A stretch of 22,126 nt of DNA from positions 1 to 22,126 of the forward strand of contig DASRCB010000198.1 of NCBI GenBank assembly GCA_035653295.1. The letters are read 5' to 3'. The notes under the pieces are model-generated. The model saw only the letters and a program-made list of their open reading frames with translations. It made no database searches and had not been told where the DNA came from. Positions within the stretch are counted from its first letter, which is position 1; each line of letters starts with the position of its first letter. The position numbers and the translations under genes are program-made. This DNA is from DASRCB01 sp035653295. Lineage in GTDB: Bacteria > Acidobacteriota > Terriglobia > Bryobacterales > Bryobacteraceae. Below, piece after piece: positions 15,855-22,126 of the stretch.

Positions 15855-16349
15855 CTACACGGCCGCATCCATCAGGGCGATTATATCCTTCGAGCGCACG
15901 ATTCCCGGTTCGACAACAAAGGCGTACATCCCACTGCGGACCCATCGAGGGGAACTGCTGTCACCGGCGCGAACCGCTGGATCATATATCGCCGCCTTCA
16001 ACGACGGGCTGTAGACGTCCAGGGTTGCACACGGTTCGCGCACCGTCGTGAGCTGAATCACGGCTTCGCCGGCGCGGAAGCGCTGGCCGCTGCGCAATTG
16101 CCGGTGGTCAATGCCGCGTACGGTGAAATTCTCACCGAGCGCGCCGGGGTAAACCGGATATCCCTGCTGACGGAGTTCCTCGATGACTTCCGCGCACATC
16201 AGCAGGACAGCTTTATCCCTGCCACCATGAATGCGCGGGTGGGCCCAGGCGTCGCTGCGGATGCCTTCACGGGTGAGCAGGGCTTCGGGGATTGGTCGTT
16301 TGGGAATGCCTCCCGGCGAGACATTGATCTGCTCGATGATGCCCGTCAT
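15855..16349 (-). CDS. MOSC domain-containing protein
   Basis: The 164-residue product shows the MOSC fold landmarks: an N-terminal INVSPGGIPKRPI strand region, HGGRDKAVLL (41-50), YPGALGENFTVRGI (67-80), a GEAVIQLTTVREPC strand ending in the conserved Cys at about 107, then LDVYSP. MOSC domains occur in molybdenum cofactor sulfurase C-termini and in stand-alone proteins such as YiiM and YuaD, thought to handle sulfur or molybdenum cofactor; the precise reaction for this one is unknown. The start ATG 16349 has GAGGA a few bases upstream; an upstream in-frame ATG at 16373 lacks this. It comes first, 21 bases before glnE. Confidence 0.88.
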   Translation of the reverse strand: MTGIIEQINVSPGGIPKRPIPEALLTREGIRSDAWAHPRIHGGRDKAVLLMCAEVIEELRQQGYPVYPGALGENFTVRGIDHRQLRSGQRFRAGEAVIQLTTVREPCATLDVYSPSLKAAIYDPAVRAGDSSSPRWVRSGMYAFVVEPGIVRSKDIIALMDAAV

Positions 16350-16421
16350 TGCCGTCCTCAGAATCGCACACAAACCTTTACACTGCCGTGTTGTTCCGGT
16401 CCGTCTAAGCCGATTTCGGAT

Positions 16422-16910
16422 ATGGTGATGGCACGATTTCGCCTGGCCGCCGCGCTGCTGTCCGCGGCGCTGCCCGCCTTAGGGGCTGCGGCAGCGCATC
16501 CCGTGCGCGTCTGCGATGTCCTGCGCAAGCCCGAGGAGTACGCCGGCAAGGCGATGCTGGTGCTCGGGCGCCTGTCATCGCGTGAATCGGGGCGTTTCCT
16601 CGGCGAGGAGAGGTGCTCCGACCAGGGAAAGCCGGTGCTCCTGGAGCTCCATCCCGATCGCCAGGCCGGCCCGCTTCCGGACGGCAGCATCGATGTCGAT
16701 CGCGCCGCGGTGGAGCACGACATCGCGGAGATGAAGAAATCCACCGCGCTGCACACGTTTCCCTTCGGAAGCGGCGAGTACGACCGCTGGGCGATCGTGT
16801 ACGGGCGCGTCGAGATTCCCACGGCGAATACGAAGCCCGCCTCCGACCGGTATGCCGGGAAAATCGTGCTGCGATCAGACAGCCTGGTGATCTTCCTCAA
16901 CGATCAGTAG
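16422..16910 (+). CDS. Small secreted protein of unknown function
   Basis: The 162-residue product has a signal peptide (MVMARFRLAAALLSAALPAL) and a mature part beginning VRVCDVLRKPEEYAGKAMLVLGRLSS, with a second Cys in GEERCSDQG. The pattern Cys-x-V-L, then P-x-x-Y-x-G-K, then a later Cys is one I associate with short secreted acidobacterial proteins with an OB-like beta fold. The two Cys could form a disulfide. No enzymatic motif is visible. ATG 16428 is an equally possible start and no Shine-Dalgarno decides between them. It is divergent from the MOSC gene and 19 bases ahead of the next gene. Confidence 0.65.
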   Translation: MVMARFRLAAALLSAALPALGAAAAHPVRVCDVLRKPEEYAGKAMLVLGRLSSRESGRFLGEERCSDQGKPVLLELHPDRQAGPLPDGSIDVDRAAVEHDIAEMKKSTALHTFPFGSGEYDRWAIVYGRVEIPTANTKPASDRYAGKIVLRSDSLVIFLNDQ

Positions 16911-16914
16911 AGTC

Positions 16915-16923
16915 TGCTAACTT
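16915..16923 (+). promoter_or_regulatory. Extended -10 element before a GTG start
   Basis: TGCTAACTT contains TGn followed by TAACTT (T1, A2 and T6 of the -10 consensus). It ends 6 bases before GTG 16930. No Shine-Dalgarno is present, so a second, leaderless transcript for the small gene is possible besides read-through from the gene upstream. Confidence 0.35.
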
Positions 16924-16929
16924 AGCGGT

Positions 16930-17292
16930 GTGAAGATCCGCCTCCGCGACAACTCTGTGCGCTTCCGGTTAAATCAGCGCGAAGTTGCCGCGCTCGCCTC
17001 CGGGTCTGCCGTGGAATCGCGCACTGATTTTCCCGGCGGCGCGGTGCTTTTGTGCCGCCTCACTCCAGGCGGCGAGCAGATCGTGGCGGAGCTTGCTGAT
17101 TCCACGATTGCGGTCAGTATGCCCGCGGCAGCGATCGCGGCCTGGGCCGCCGGCGAGGAGATCGCCATTGGCGGCCGGCATGACTCACTGCGCATCTCCG
17201 TGGAGAAGGATCTGGAATGCCGGCACGCCCGCCCGGGCGAAGACGACTCCGACGCGTTCCCGGCGCCCGCGGCCTCCGCTACTCAGAGCTGA
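16930..17292 (+). CDS. Small conserved protein, DUF7009-like
   Basis: The 120-residue cytoplasmic protein opens MKIRLRDNSVRFRLNQREV and has a beta-rich middle (GGAVLLCRL, DSTIAVSMPAAAIAAWAAGEE). It ends with ISVEKDLECRHARPGEDDSDAFPAP. The opening, the EKD-x-x-C block and the ED-x-x-D-x-FP ending match my recollection of the DUF7009 family, for which no function is known. The start is GTG 16930, fixed by the opening motif. The last 14 bases overlap the convergent gene. GTG and absence of a Shine-Dalgarno may mean leaderless translation. Confidence 0.7.
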   Translation: MKIRLRDNSVRFRLNQREVAALASGSAVESRTDFPGGAVLLCRLTPGGEQIVAELADSTIAVSMPAAAIAAWAAGEEIAIGGRHDSLRISVEKDLECRHARPGEDDSDAFPAPAASATQS

Positions 17293-18634
17293 CGGTAATC
17301 GCGCCCAGATCGTACCAGCCGTCGTTCTGCCGCCCTTCGGTGCCGAGGCGAATGGCCGGTTTCTTCGTTCGTGGATCGAGCAGCGCCACACGCAGCCGGT
17401 GGTCGCCGGCGTCGACGCGCGGCACGGGAACCGCTTCGTCCACCACAACATCGCCCGGCAGCCACTTGCGGACATCCACTCCGGGAATCTCGACGACGGC
17501 GCCATCGATCGCCAGCGCCAGGATGTATGGCGAATAGATCGGCGCGACGCCCGAGTTCACCCACCACATCTGCACGCGCGCGTTCTCGCCGCCGCGCACC
17601 TTCTGGGGATATTCGATCCGGCGCAGCTCGAAGCGGTAACCCATGCGGCGCTGCAGATCGTCGAACAACGGCTTCACCGATTCCGGAATCGACGACGACT
17701 TCACGTTCAGCGAAGTGATGTGCCAGCGCAGCGCTTCGTCCAGGATGTACTTGACGTCGTATCCGTGCTTCACCCAGCCCCCCGGGACTCCGCAGGTCTC
17801 CAGCGACACCGGGCTGCGCTTCCACACATCACCAATTCCGGTGGTGGCGATCTCCTCCGGGTATTGATCGAGCATGGCCCCCCACTTCGCGCGCATGTCG
17901 CCGAGGCAATCGAAGCGCCAGCCGGCGCCGCGTTCGGTGCCCCACGCCAGCGCCTGGGGTTCATCGAAGTTCATGAGCAGATGTGTGGTCGGGAAGGCAT
18001 CGAACCAGATGTCGATCAGCTTCTTCTGGAACTGGAAGCCGGGCATGTAGTTGCTCCAGCCTTCGCCCCAGTAGCCGACCGAGGAAATGTCCACTGTATC
18101 GAGATTCGGATTGCCATCGTATCGTTTGCCGGCGGCGGCGACCATCTCGCCCCAGTACTTCAGATATAACGGATCGGCGAAATCGGGCTCCCAGATTTTC
18201 TGGTTCTCCGCATTGGCGCGCTTCGCGCCGGATTTCCGATACCACTCCGGCAGAGGGTGCTTCTGATCGTAGGGCATCAGACGGATGGCAAGCTGCTGGC
18301 CATGCGCTTTCGCCTCCGTCAGCGCATTGTCGATGATTTCCCAGTGCACCTGGCCGTGCTCGGGTTCGAGCGTTTCCCAGAACCAGCGGCAATAGGAAAT
18401 GCTGCTTTGCGGGAAATCGACAGGCCCCGTGGCCTTTGGCAATGGACCTGTCGGACCCTCCTCCGACCACTTCAGCCCTTCATTCAGCGGATCGCCATTG
18501 AAGCGCTGAAATGTCTGAATGCCCATCCCGGGATTCACCAGGATGTCGTTGATACGCTTGGGATGCAGAACCACCGTCTGCGCCGCGCAGCAGCCCGCTA
18601 CGCAAATAAACGCGAAAGTCCCTCGAAGTTCCAG
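17279..18634 (-). CDS. Secreted DUF4832-like / glycosidase-like protein, probable CTG start
   Basis: The protein opens NPGMGIQTFQRFNGD and has TIM-barrel-like features: YCRWFWETLEPEHGQVHWEIIDNAL, LAIRLMPYD, DTVDISSVGYWGEGWSN and HLLMNFDE, as in glycoside hydrolases. The Glu of GYWGEG is a candidate acid/base. The last about 120 residues (GENARVQMWWVNSGVAPIYSPY onward) are an Ig-like beta-sandwich of the DUF4832 type. From the usual start, GTG 18574, the protein is 431 residues with no signal peptide. Starting at CTG 18634 adds MELRGTFAFICVAGCCAAQ, a credible signal peptide, and AAGGAG sits 8 bases upstream. That Shine-Dalgarno also encodes Lys-Glu in the gene it overlaps, so it may be chance. 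The overlap with the hydrolase gene is 37 bases. Confidence 0.75.
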   Translation of the reverse strand: MELRGTFAFICVAGCCAAQTVVLHPKRINDILVNPGMGIQTFQRFNGDPLNEGLKWSEEGPTGPLPKATGPVDFPQSSISYCRWFWETLEPEHGQVHWEIIDNALTEAKAHGQQLAIRLMPYDQKHPLPEWYRKSGAKRANAENQKIWEPDFADPLYLKYWGEMVAAAGKRYDGNPNLDTVDISSVGYWGEGWSNYMPGFQFQKKLIDIWFDAFPTTHLLMNFDEPQALAWGTERGAGWRFDCLGDMRAKWGAMLDQYPEEIATTGIGDVWKRSPVSLETCGVPGGWVKHGYDVKYILDEALRWHITSLNVKSSSIPESVKPLFDDLQRRMGYRFELRRIEYPQKVRGGENARVQMWWVNSGVAPIYSPYILALAIDGAVVEIPGVDVRKWLPGDVVVDEAVPVPRVDAGDHRLRVALLDPRTKKPAIRLGTEGRQNDGWYDLGAITVSSE

Positions 18635-20631
18635 TTGACCTTCTCCTTAATCTCAGCTGTCGGATAAATCTGCCGCACGCGGTCCGCCGGCAGGTCGATT
18701 CCAGCCGCGTCTACAACACCGGCGAGCATCAGCCGTGGCACGCTCGCGGCAAGCTGCGGCAGATCCGTGTGCCGCAGCACGTCCGGCACAAAGTTTGAAA
18801 GCGGATGAGTATAATCCTCGGTCTCGACAATGTTGCGCCAGCTCAGCAGATGGCCGGCCAGATACAGACTCGAGATGCGCTTGTCCATCGCTGCGGCGCA
18901 GAGCGCAGGTACGGTGAGCCGGCCTCGGGCGGCAACGGTGACCCGATCACCGAGCGCGTCCACCAGGCCCAGAATGTCCGTCACGCGCTGACCCAGCAAC
19001 GAGCGGCCCAGAATCAGCGATCCCCAGGCATAGTTTTCCTCATCCTGATGCTCTCGCTCGTAACCCGCCGCGCCAGGGCTGAACTCGGGCGTGAGATCGC
19101 CTATGCCGCGCACGTCCGCCGCGCAGACGAGGATTCCACTCTGGGCGAGCCGATGATAGAGACCGCCTTCCTGCCAGCCGTGATTGCGGCCGGCGGAATC
19201 CAGCACCAGCAAGGTGGGCGCGCCCCTGCGGCCGGGATCGAAGATCCACGCCGGCACGGCGTCCACATCGATGGCGCGGATCGAGCAGCCGTCCGAGGCC
19301 ACCTGACCCAGCACTTTGGCAGTGACCCGCCTGCGACGCACACCCAGCAAAGCCGCCAAATCAGGGACGGCGGAAGGTGTGGCAATCGAGGCCGCCTTCT
19401 CACGGACCATCTCGAACGGCGTGCGCGTTTTCAGCCCGCCCGCTGCGAGCAGAACCTCACCGGGCTCAGGATGCACCGGCGGCTCGCGGTCGATCTGCCG
19501 ATCGGACTCCTTGAGGTGGCGCTCGAAAAACCGGTAGACCTCAACGCGCTGCTCGTATGAGAATCCATGGGGCAGCGGAGACTCGCGCCTCTCGATTTTC
19601 TCCGCTGCGGCCAGCGTCGAGTAGGCGCCGCTCAGATAACCATACTCCTCCAGCCCATTGCTCTCGTAAGTGGGCGAGTAAGTCCCGAAGAAATCCCTCG
19701 CGCTGGTAATTATCAGTAACGGCCGGGGCGCGAATGGCCAAAGCACATCCCATCGATCGAATCCCAGTGGCGTCGATCCGACGAAGTCCTGCTCGGCGTC
19801 GTCGGTCGCGCCGGGCGGATGAAAGTCGGCGCAGACCACATTTTCCGTATTCCCGGATGAAACCGCCGCAGCCGTCAGCCGATCGTCCACGCACGCCAGC
19901 AGCATGGTCAGCGTCGCGCCACCAGACTGGCCCGTGGAAGCGAGCCGCCTTTTATCCACCAGCGGATGCCCGGCGAGCACATCGAGACTCCGAATGGCGT
20001 CCCAAAGCTGCCAGCGCGACATCGTATCGCCGACCAGCAGCATCTGCCGTCCCGGTTTGGTGTGCTCCTCGTCGACGCTGGACAGGCGCGTGGCGCCCGT
20101 CGATCCCGGATAGTTGATCCGTTCGCCCTGGCCGATCGGATCAAAGGCCAGCACTACGTACCCGAGTTGCGCCAGCCCCTGGCAGCCGCGCTGATAGGTG
20201 TCCGCGGCCTTGCCATTCGGGCTGTGTCCCATCTGGAACAACACGCCCGGAAACGGACCCGTGCCCGTCTTCGGCAGATAGAGGTTCGCCGAAACGAGCA
20301 GCCCGGGCTGGCTCTCGTAAACGAGCTTCTGAACGCGGTAATTCGGCCGCTCGAACTCGCCGGTGACTCGCGTGGCCAGCGGCGTACGCTGTGGCAGGCC
20401 GCCGATAATGCGCAGGAACGTCTCGCGCGCCCAACGCTGCCGCTCGCGAACGGCATCCGCGGTCTTCAACTGCGCCATGGCCGCGCGGCGGCGCTGGAGA
20501 GCCGCCGCCACGATCCCACGCAGATAATCGGGCAACACTCTGGGGTAATCGCGGTAGGGCACGCGCTCAGGCAGCGACTGCGCGTGCAGGGCCGCCAGCG
20601 ACAGCGATCCGAGAAGCTCGCGGCGCGTCAT
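18598..20631 (-). CDS. Two-module secreted alpha/beta hydrolase (esterase-like), second module degenerate
   Basis: The 677-residue protein starts MTRRELLGSLSLAALHAQS, a Tat-type signal. Module one (about 95-380) is an alpha/beta hydrolase of the acetyl-xylan-esterase-like type, with the oxyanion region PFPGVLFQMGHSPNGKA, FDPIGQGER, the nucleophile elbow GQSGG (Ser236), acid Asp313 (SARDFFG) and His355 (LPHGFSYE). Module two (about 425-677) keeps the fold (APTLLVLDSAGRNHG, VCAADVRGIGDL) but the elbow reads VAARGRL, with no Ser, so it is probably non-catalytic. The likely role is removal of ester groups from glycans outside the cytoplasm. The ATG overlaps the preceding stop (ATGA, 20628-20631), which supports translational coupling. 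Confidence 0.85.
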   Translation of the reverse strand: MTRRELLGSLSLAALHAQSLPERVPYRDYPRVLPDYLRGIVAAALQRRRAAMAQLKTADAVRERQRWARETFLRIIGGLPQRTPLATRVTGEFERPNYRVQKLVYESQPGLLVSANLYLPKTGTGPFPGVLFQMGHSPNGKAADTYQRGCQGLAQLGYVVLAFDPIGQGERINYPGSTGATRLSSVDEEHTKPGRQMLLVGDTMSRWQLWDAIRSLDVLAGHPLVDKRRLASTGQSGGATLTMLLACVDDRLTAAAVSSGNTENVVCADFHPPGATDDAEQDFVGSTPLGFDRWDVLWPFAPRPLLIITSARDFFGTYSPTYESNGLEEYGYLSGAYSTLAAAEKIERRESPLPHGFSYEQRVEVYRFFERHLKESDRQIDREPPVHPEPGEVLLAAGGLKTRTPFEMVREKAASIATPSAVPDLAALLGVRRRRVTAKVLGQVASDGCSIRAIDVDAVPAWIFDPGRRGAPTLLVLDSAGRNHGWQEGGLYHRLAQSGILVCAADVRGIGDLTPEFSPGAAGYEREHQDEENYAWGSLILGRSLLGQRVTDILGLVDALGDRVTVAARGRLTVPALCAAAMDKRISSLYLAGHLLSWRNIVETEDYTHPLSNFVPDVLRHTDLPQLAASVPRLMLAGVVDAAGIDLPADRVRQIYPTAEIKEKVNWNFEGLSRLFA
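18643..18648 (-). promoter_or_regulatory. Shine-Dalgarno for the proposed CTG start
   Basis: Read on the minus strand, AAGGAG lies 8 bases before CTG 18634, the ideal distance. It falls inside the coding end of the hydrolase gene (codons for Lys and Glu), so codon choice alone could also explain it. Confidence 0.45.
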
Positions 20632-22126
20632 CGGCCCGGCTCGAGCTCCGGCGTCGCGATGTCCACAGGCCGCTCGGTCCCTTTCACTGAGCCGTGCCAA
20701 ACGCTGCCGCCGAAGGTGGTGATGTACACCTTACTCGCGCTCTCCTGATCCGGTATCACTCGGTGCCCCCATTTGAAGTTATAGCCGGGAATCCGGATCC
20801 AGTGCTCTCCGGAATCGTCCGATCGCCACGCCGAGGACTCGAACCCGCACGCGTAAAGCACGTGCGCATCCAGCGGATCGACGGTCACGTCATAGACGTG
20901 CTGATCGCGATCGAGCACGTTGCGCCAGGTCTGGCCGGCATCCTCCGACAGGAACACGCCGCCACCCTCGCCATGCAGGCCCGTGGCCCGCGCCCACGTG
21001 GCCAGGTAAAGGCGCTTCGAATCATGCGCATCGATGGCCAGACCATTGGGCCCGTTCGCGCCCGACGGCAGCGCCACCGGCTGCCATGTTTCCGCGCCAT
21101 CGTTCGACCGGTACATGGCCCCGTCTCCATCATTGCCGATGCTCCCGTCCTCGCTGCGGCGCGCAATGAGGAGATACAGCGCGCCATCGTTAGCCCGCGC
21201 CAGCCGCCAGGCCAGCGGCTTTTCCTGTTTAATGCCGTTGTTCTTCAGCATCCAGGTGGCGCCGCCATCGGTGCTCTTATAAACTCCGCGACCCATTGCC
21301 GCCACGTACAAAACGCGCGCGTCTTTCGGGCTGCCGGGATCGAGGAGGATATGTGTGGGCGCGGTCTCCGGCATTCCGTTGTTCGACGCCTTCCACGTGC
21401 GACCGCCGTCCTCGCTGCGGCAAACGCCGCCGCGGTACCGATCGGTGGCGTTGGGCCTGCGCCACATCTTGGGCCTCGGAAGATCGTGCGTATAACTCAT
21501 CACACCCCACATGCGGCCCTTCACCTCGGGATCGAAAACGATCCAGTAAGTCGTGTTCGTCCACGCCCGCGGTACGCCGTCCACCGACCGGGTCCATGAC
21601 CGTCCCGCGTCCTCGCTGCGAAAGAGACCAATGTCCGTGTACGCAATGAACCGCCGCCGCGAGTCGAACGGATCGAAGAAGTACCCGTAATTGGTGGTCA
21701 CGTCCAGCCCCGTGCTGGTCCATTCCCCGCCGGGTACGCGCTTCGAGTACACCGCCCTCCAGTTTTCGCCGCCGTCGGTGGTCAGGAGGCTGCGGCCGAA
21801 ATCGGTCCCGTAGCACACGTTCGCGTCCTGATCGGCCACGCCCAGCATCAGCGGATTCTCGCCCCAGCTTGGACCCATTTTCTCCGTGATCCACGCGTCA
21901 TGGATGTTGGCGGCCGGTACTTTCTCCGCTTCCTTCCAGACCAGCGCCCAGGTATGTCCGGTGTCGCGCGTCCTCGCGACTCCGAACCATGTGCTGCCGT
22001 CGAGCGCGAGTTTCTGGTAGGAGAGATATGCAACCTCCGGGTGATGAAGACTGGCGGCCACCGCGCGCACTTTCGCGCCGGCGCCCGGCAGCGTTACTGT
22101 CTCCCACGATGCGCCCCCATCGCGCG
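20628..22126 (-). CDS. Secreted Asp-box (BNR/VPS10-like) beta-propeller protein, N-terminus missing
   Basis: The frame is open to the window edge; the 498 residues seen lack the start and any signal peptide. Nine Asp-box motifs (S/T-x-D-x-G-x-x-W type) recur: RDGGASWE, RDTGHTWA, TDGGENWR, EDAGRSWT, EDGGRTWK, TDGGATWM, NDGAETWQ, EDAGQTWR and DDSGEHWI, each on a blade of a beta-propeller. Such folds occur in sialidases, GH74 xyloglucanases and sortilin/VPS10 proteins; the DPFDSRRRFIAYTDIGLFRSEDAG segment recalls GH74 and VPS10 repeats. No family-specific catalytic residues can be assigned here. It is the first gene of the minus-strand block, and its stop overlaps the hydrolase start by 4 bases. 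Confidence 0.85.
   Translation of the reverse strand, partial: RDGGASWETVTLPGAGAKVRAVAASLHHPEVAYLSYQKLALDGSTWFGVARTRDTGHTWALVWKEAEKVPAANIHDAWITEKMGPSWGENPLMLGVADQDANVCYGTDFGRSLLTTDGGENWRAVYSKRVPGGEWTSTGLDVTTNYGYFFDPFDSRRRFIAYTDIGLFRSEDAGRSWTRSVDGVPRAWTNTTYWIVFDPEVKGRMWGVMSYTHDLPRPKMWRRPNATDRYRGGVCRSEDGGRTWKASNNGMPETAPTHILLDPGSPKDARVLYVAAMGRGVYKSTDGGATWMLKNNGIKQEKPLAWRLARANDGALYLLIARRSEDGSIGNDGDGAMYRSNDGAETWQPVALPSGANGPNGLAIDAHDSKRLYLATWARATGLHGEGGGVFLSEDAGQTWRNVLDRDQHVYDVTVDPLDAHVLYACGFESSAWRSDDSGEHWIRIPGYNFKWGHRVIPDQESASKVYITTFGGSVWHGSVKGTERPVDIATPELEPGR

Noticed and set aside
16377..16382. TTTACA as a -35 box for the small secreted protein at 16422
   Set aside because: No acceptable -10 hexamer lies 16-18 bases downstream.
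15684..16421. Upstream extension of the small secreted protein's frame across the MOSC gene
   Set aside because: It would be antisense to glnE and the MOSC gene and would bury the signal peptide in the middle of the protein.

Overview
The window looks like a chromosomal segment of a GC-rich heterotrophic bacterium, most likely an Acidobacteriota of the Solibacter/Bryobacter type. Three things suggest this: an 815-residue duplicated orphan permease (ADOP family, typical of that phylum) with no partner ATPase, two Tat-type Gfo/Idh/MocA oxidoreductases, and many secreted carbohydrate-active or hydrolase-like proteins. This placement is inferred from gene content, not from a marker-gene tree. I see no rRNA, tRNA, CRISPR array, transposase, integrase or phage gene.

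Layout. 1-3.4 kb: the start of a secreted protein (minus), a Tat-targeted oxidoreductase, a divergent pair (FtsB/DivIC-like protein, minus; cutA, plus) around a good promoter, and an MFS transporter whose start overlaps the cutA stop. 3.5-6.9 kb: a secreted two-BON-domain protein closed by a strong intrinsic terminator, a secreted S41 peptidase, and a convergent secreted protein weakly resembling heparinase II/III proteins. 6.83-7.59 kb: the only long non-coding stretch, rich in hairpins. 7.6-10.8 kb: the orphan permease, two tandem palindromes, and a secreted glycine-zipper protein. 10.8-12.95 kb: thiG and a second Tat oxidoreductase 4 bases behind it. 12.95-16.4 kb (minus): a MOSC-domain gene followed by glnE. 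16.4-17.3 kb: two small genes. 17.3-22.1 kb (minus): a tightly overlapped three-gene block encoding an Asp-box propeller protein (truncated at the window edge), a two-module alpha/beta hydrolase and a DUF4832-like glycosidase-like protein.

How the genes fit together. The minus-strand block at 17.3-22.1 kb is the clearest functional unit. Its genes overlap by 4 and about 37 bases, all products look exported, and the protein classes (propeller, esterase-like, TIM-barrel-like) suggest breakdown of a complex glycan. The two oxidoreductases, the organic-anion-type MFS transporter and the heparinase-like protein fit the same saccharolytic lifestyle but are not one operon. glnE (nitrogen control), thiG (thiamine), cutA and the FtsB-like gene are housekeeping genes scattered between them.

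The most useful second looks are these: a recurring -10-like TANNNT hexamer 6-7 bases before several start codons that lack a Shine-Dalgarno, suggesting leaderless mRNAs; a probable CTG start that restores a signal peptide on the DUF4832-like protein; three palindromic structures in intergenic DNA; and a hydrolase whose second module has lost its catalytic serine. I found no convincing evidence of a completely new multi-gene system.
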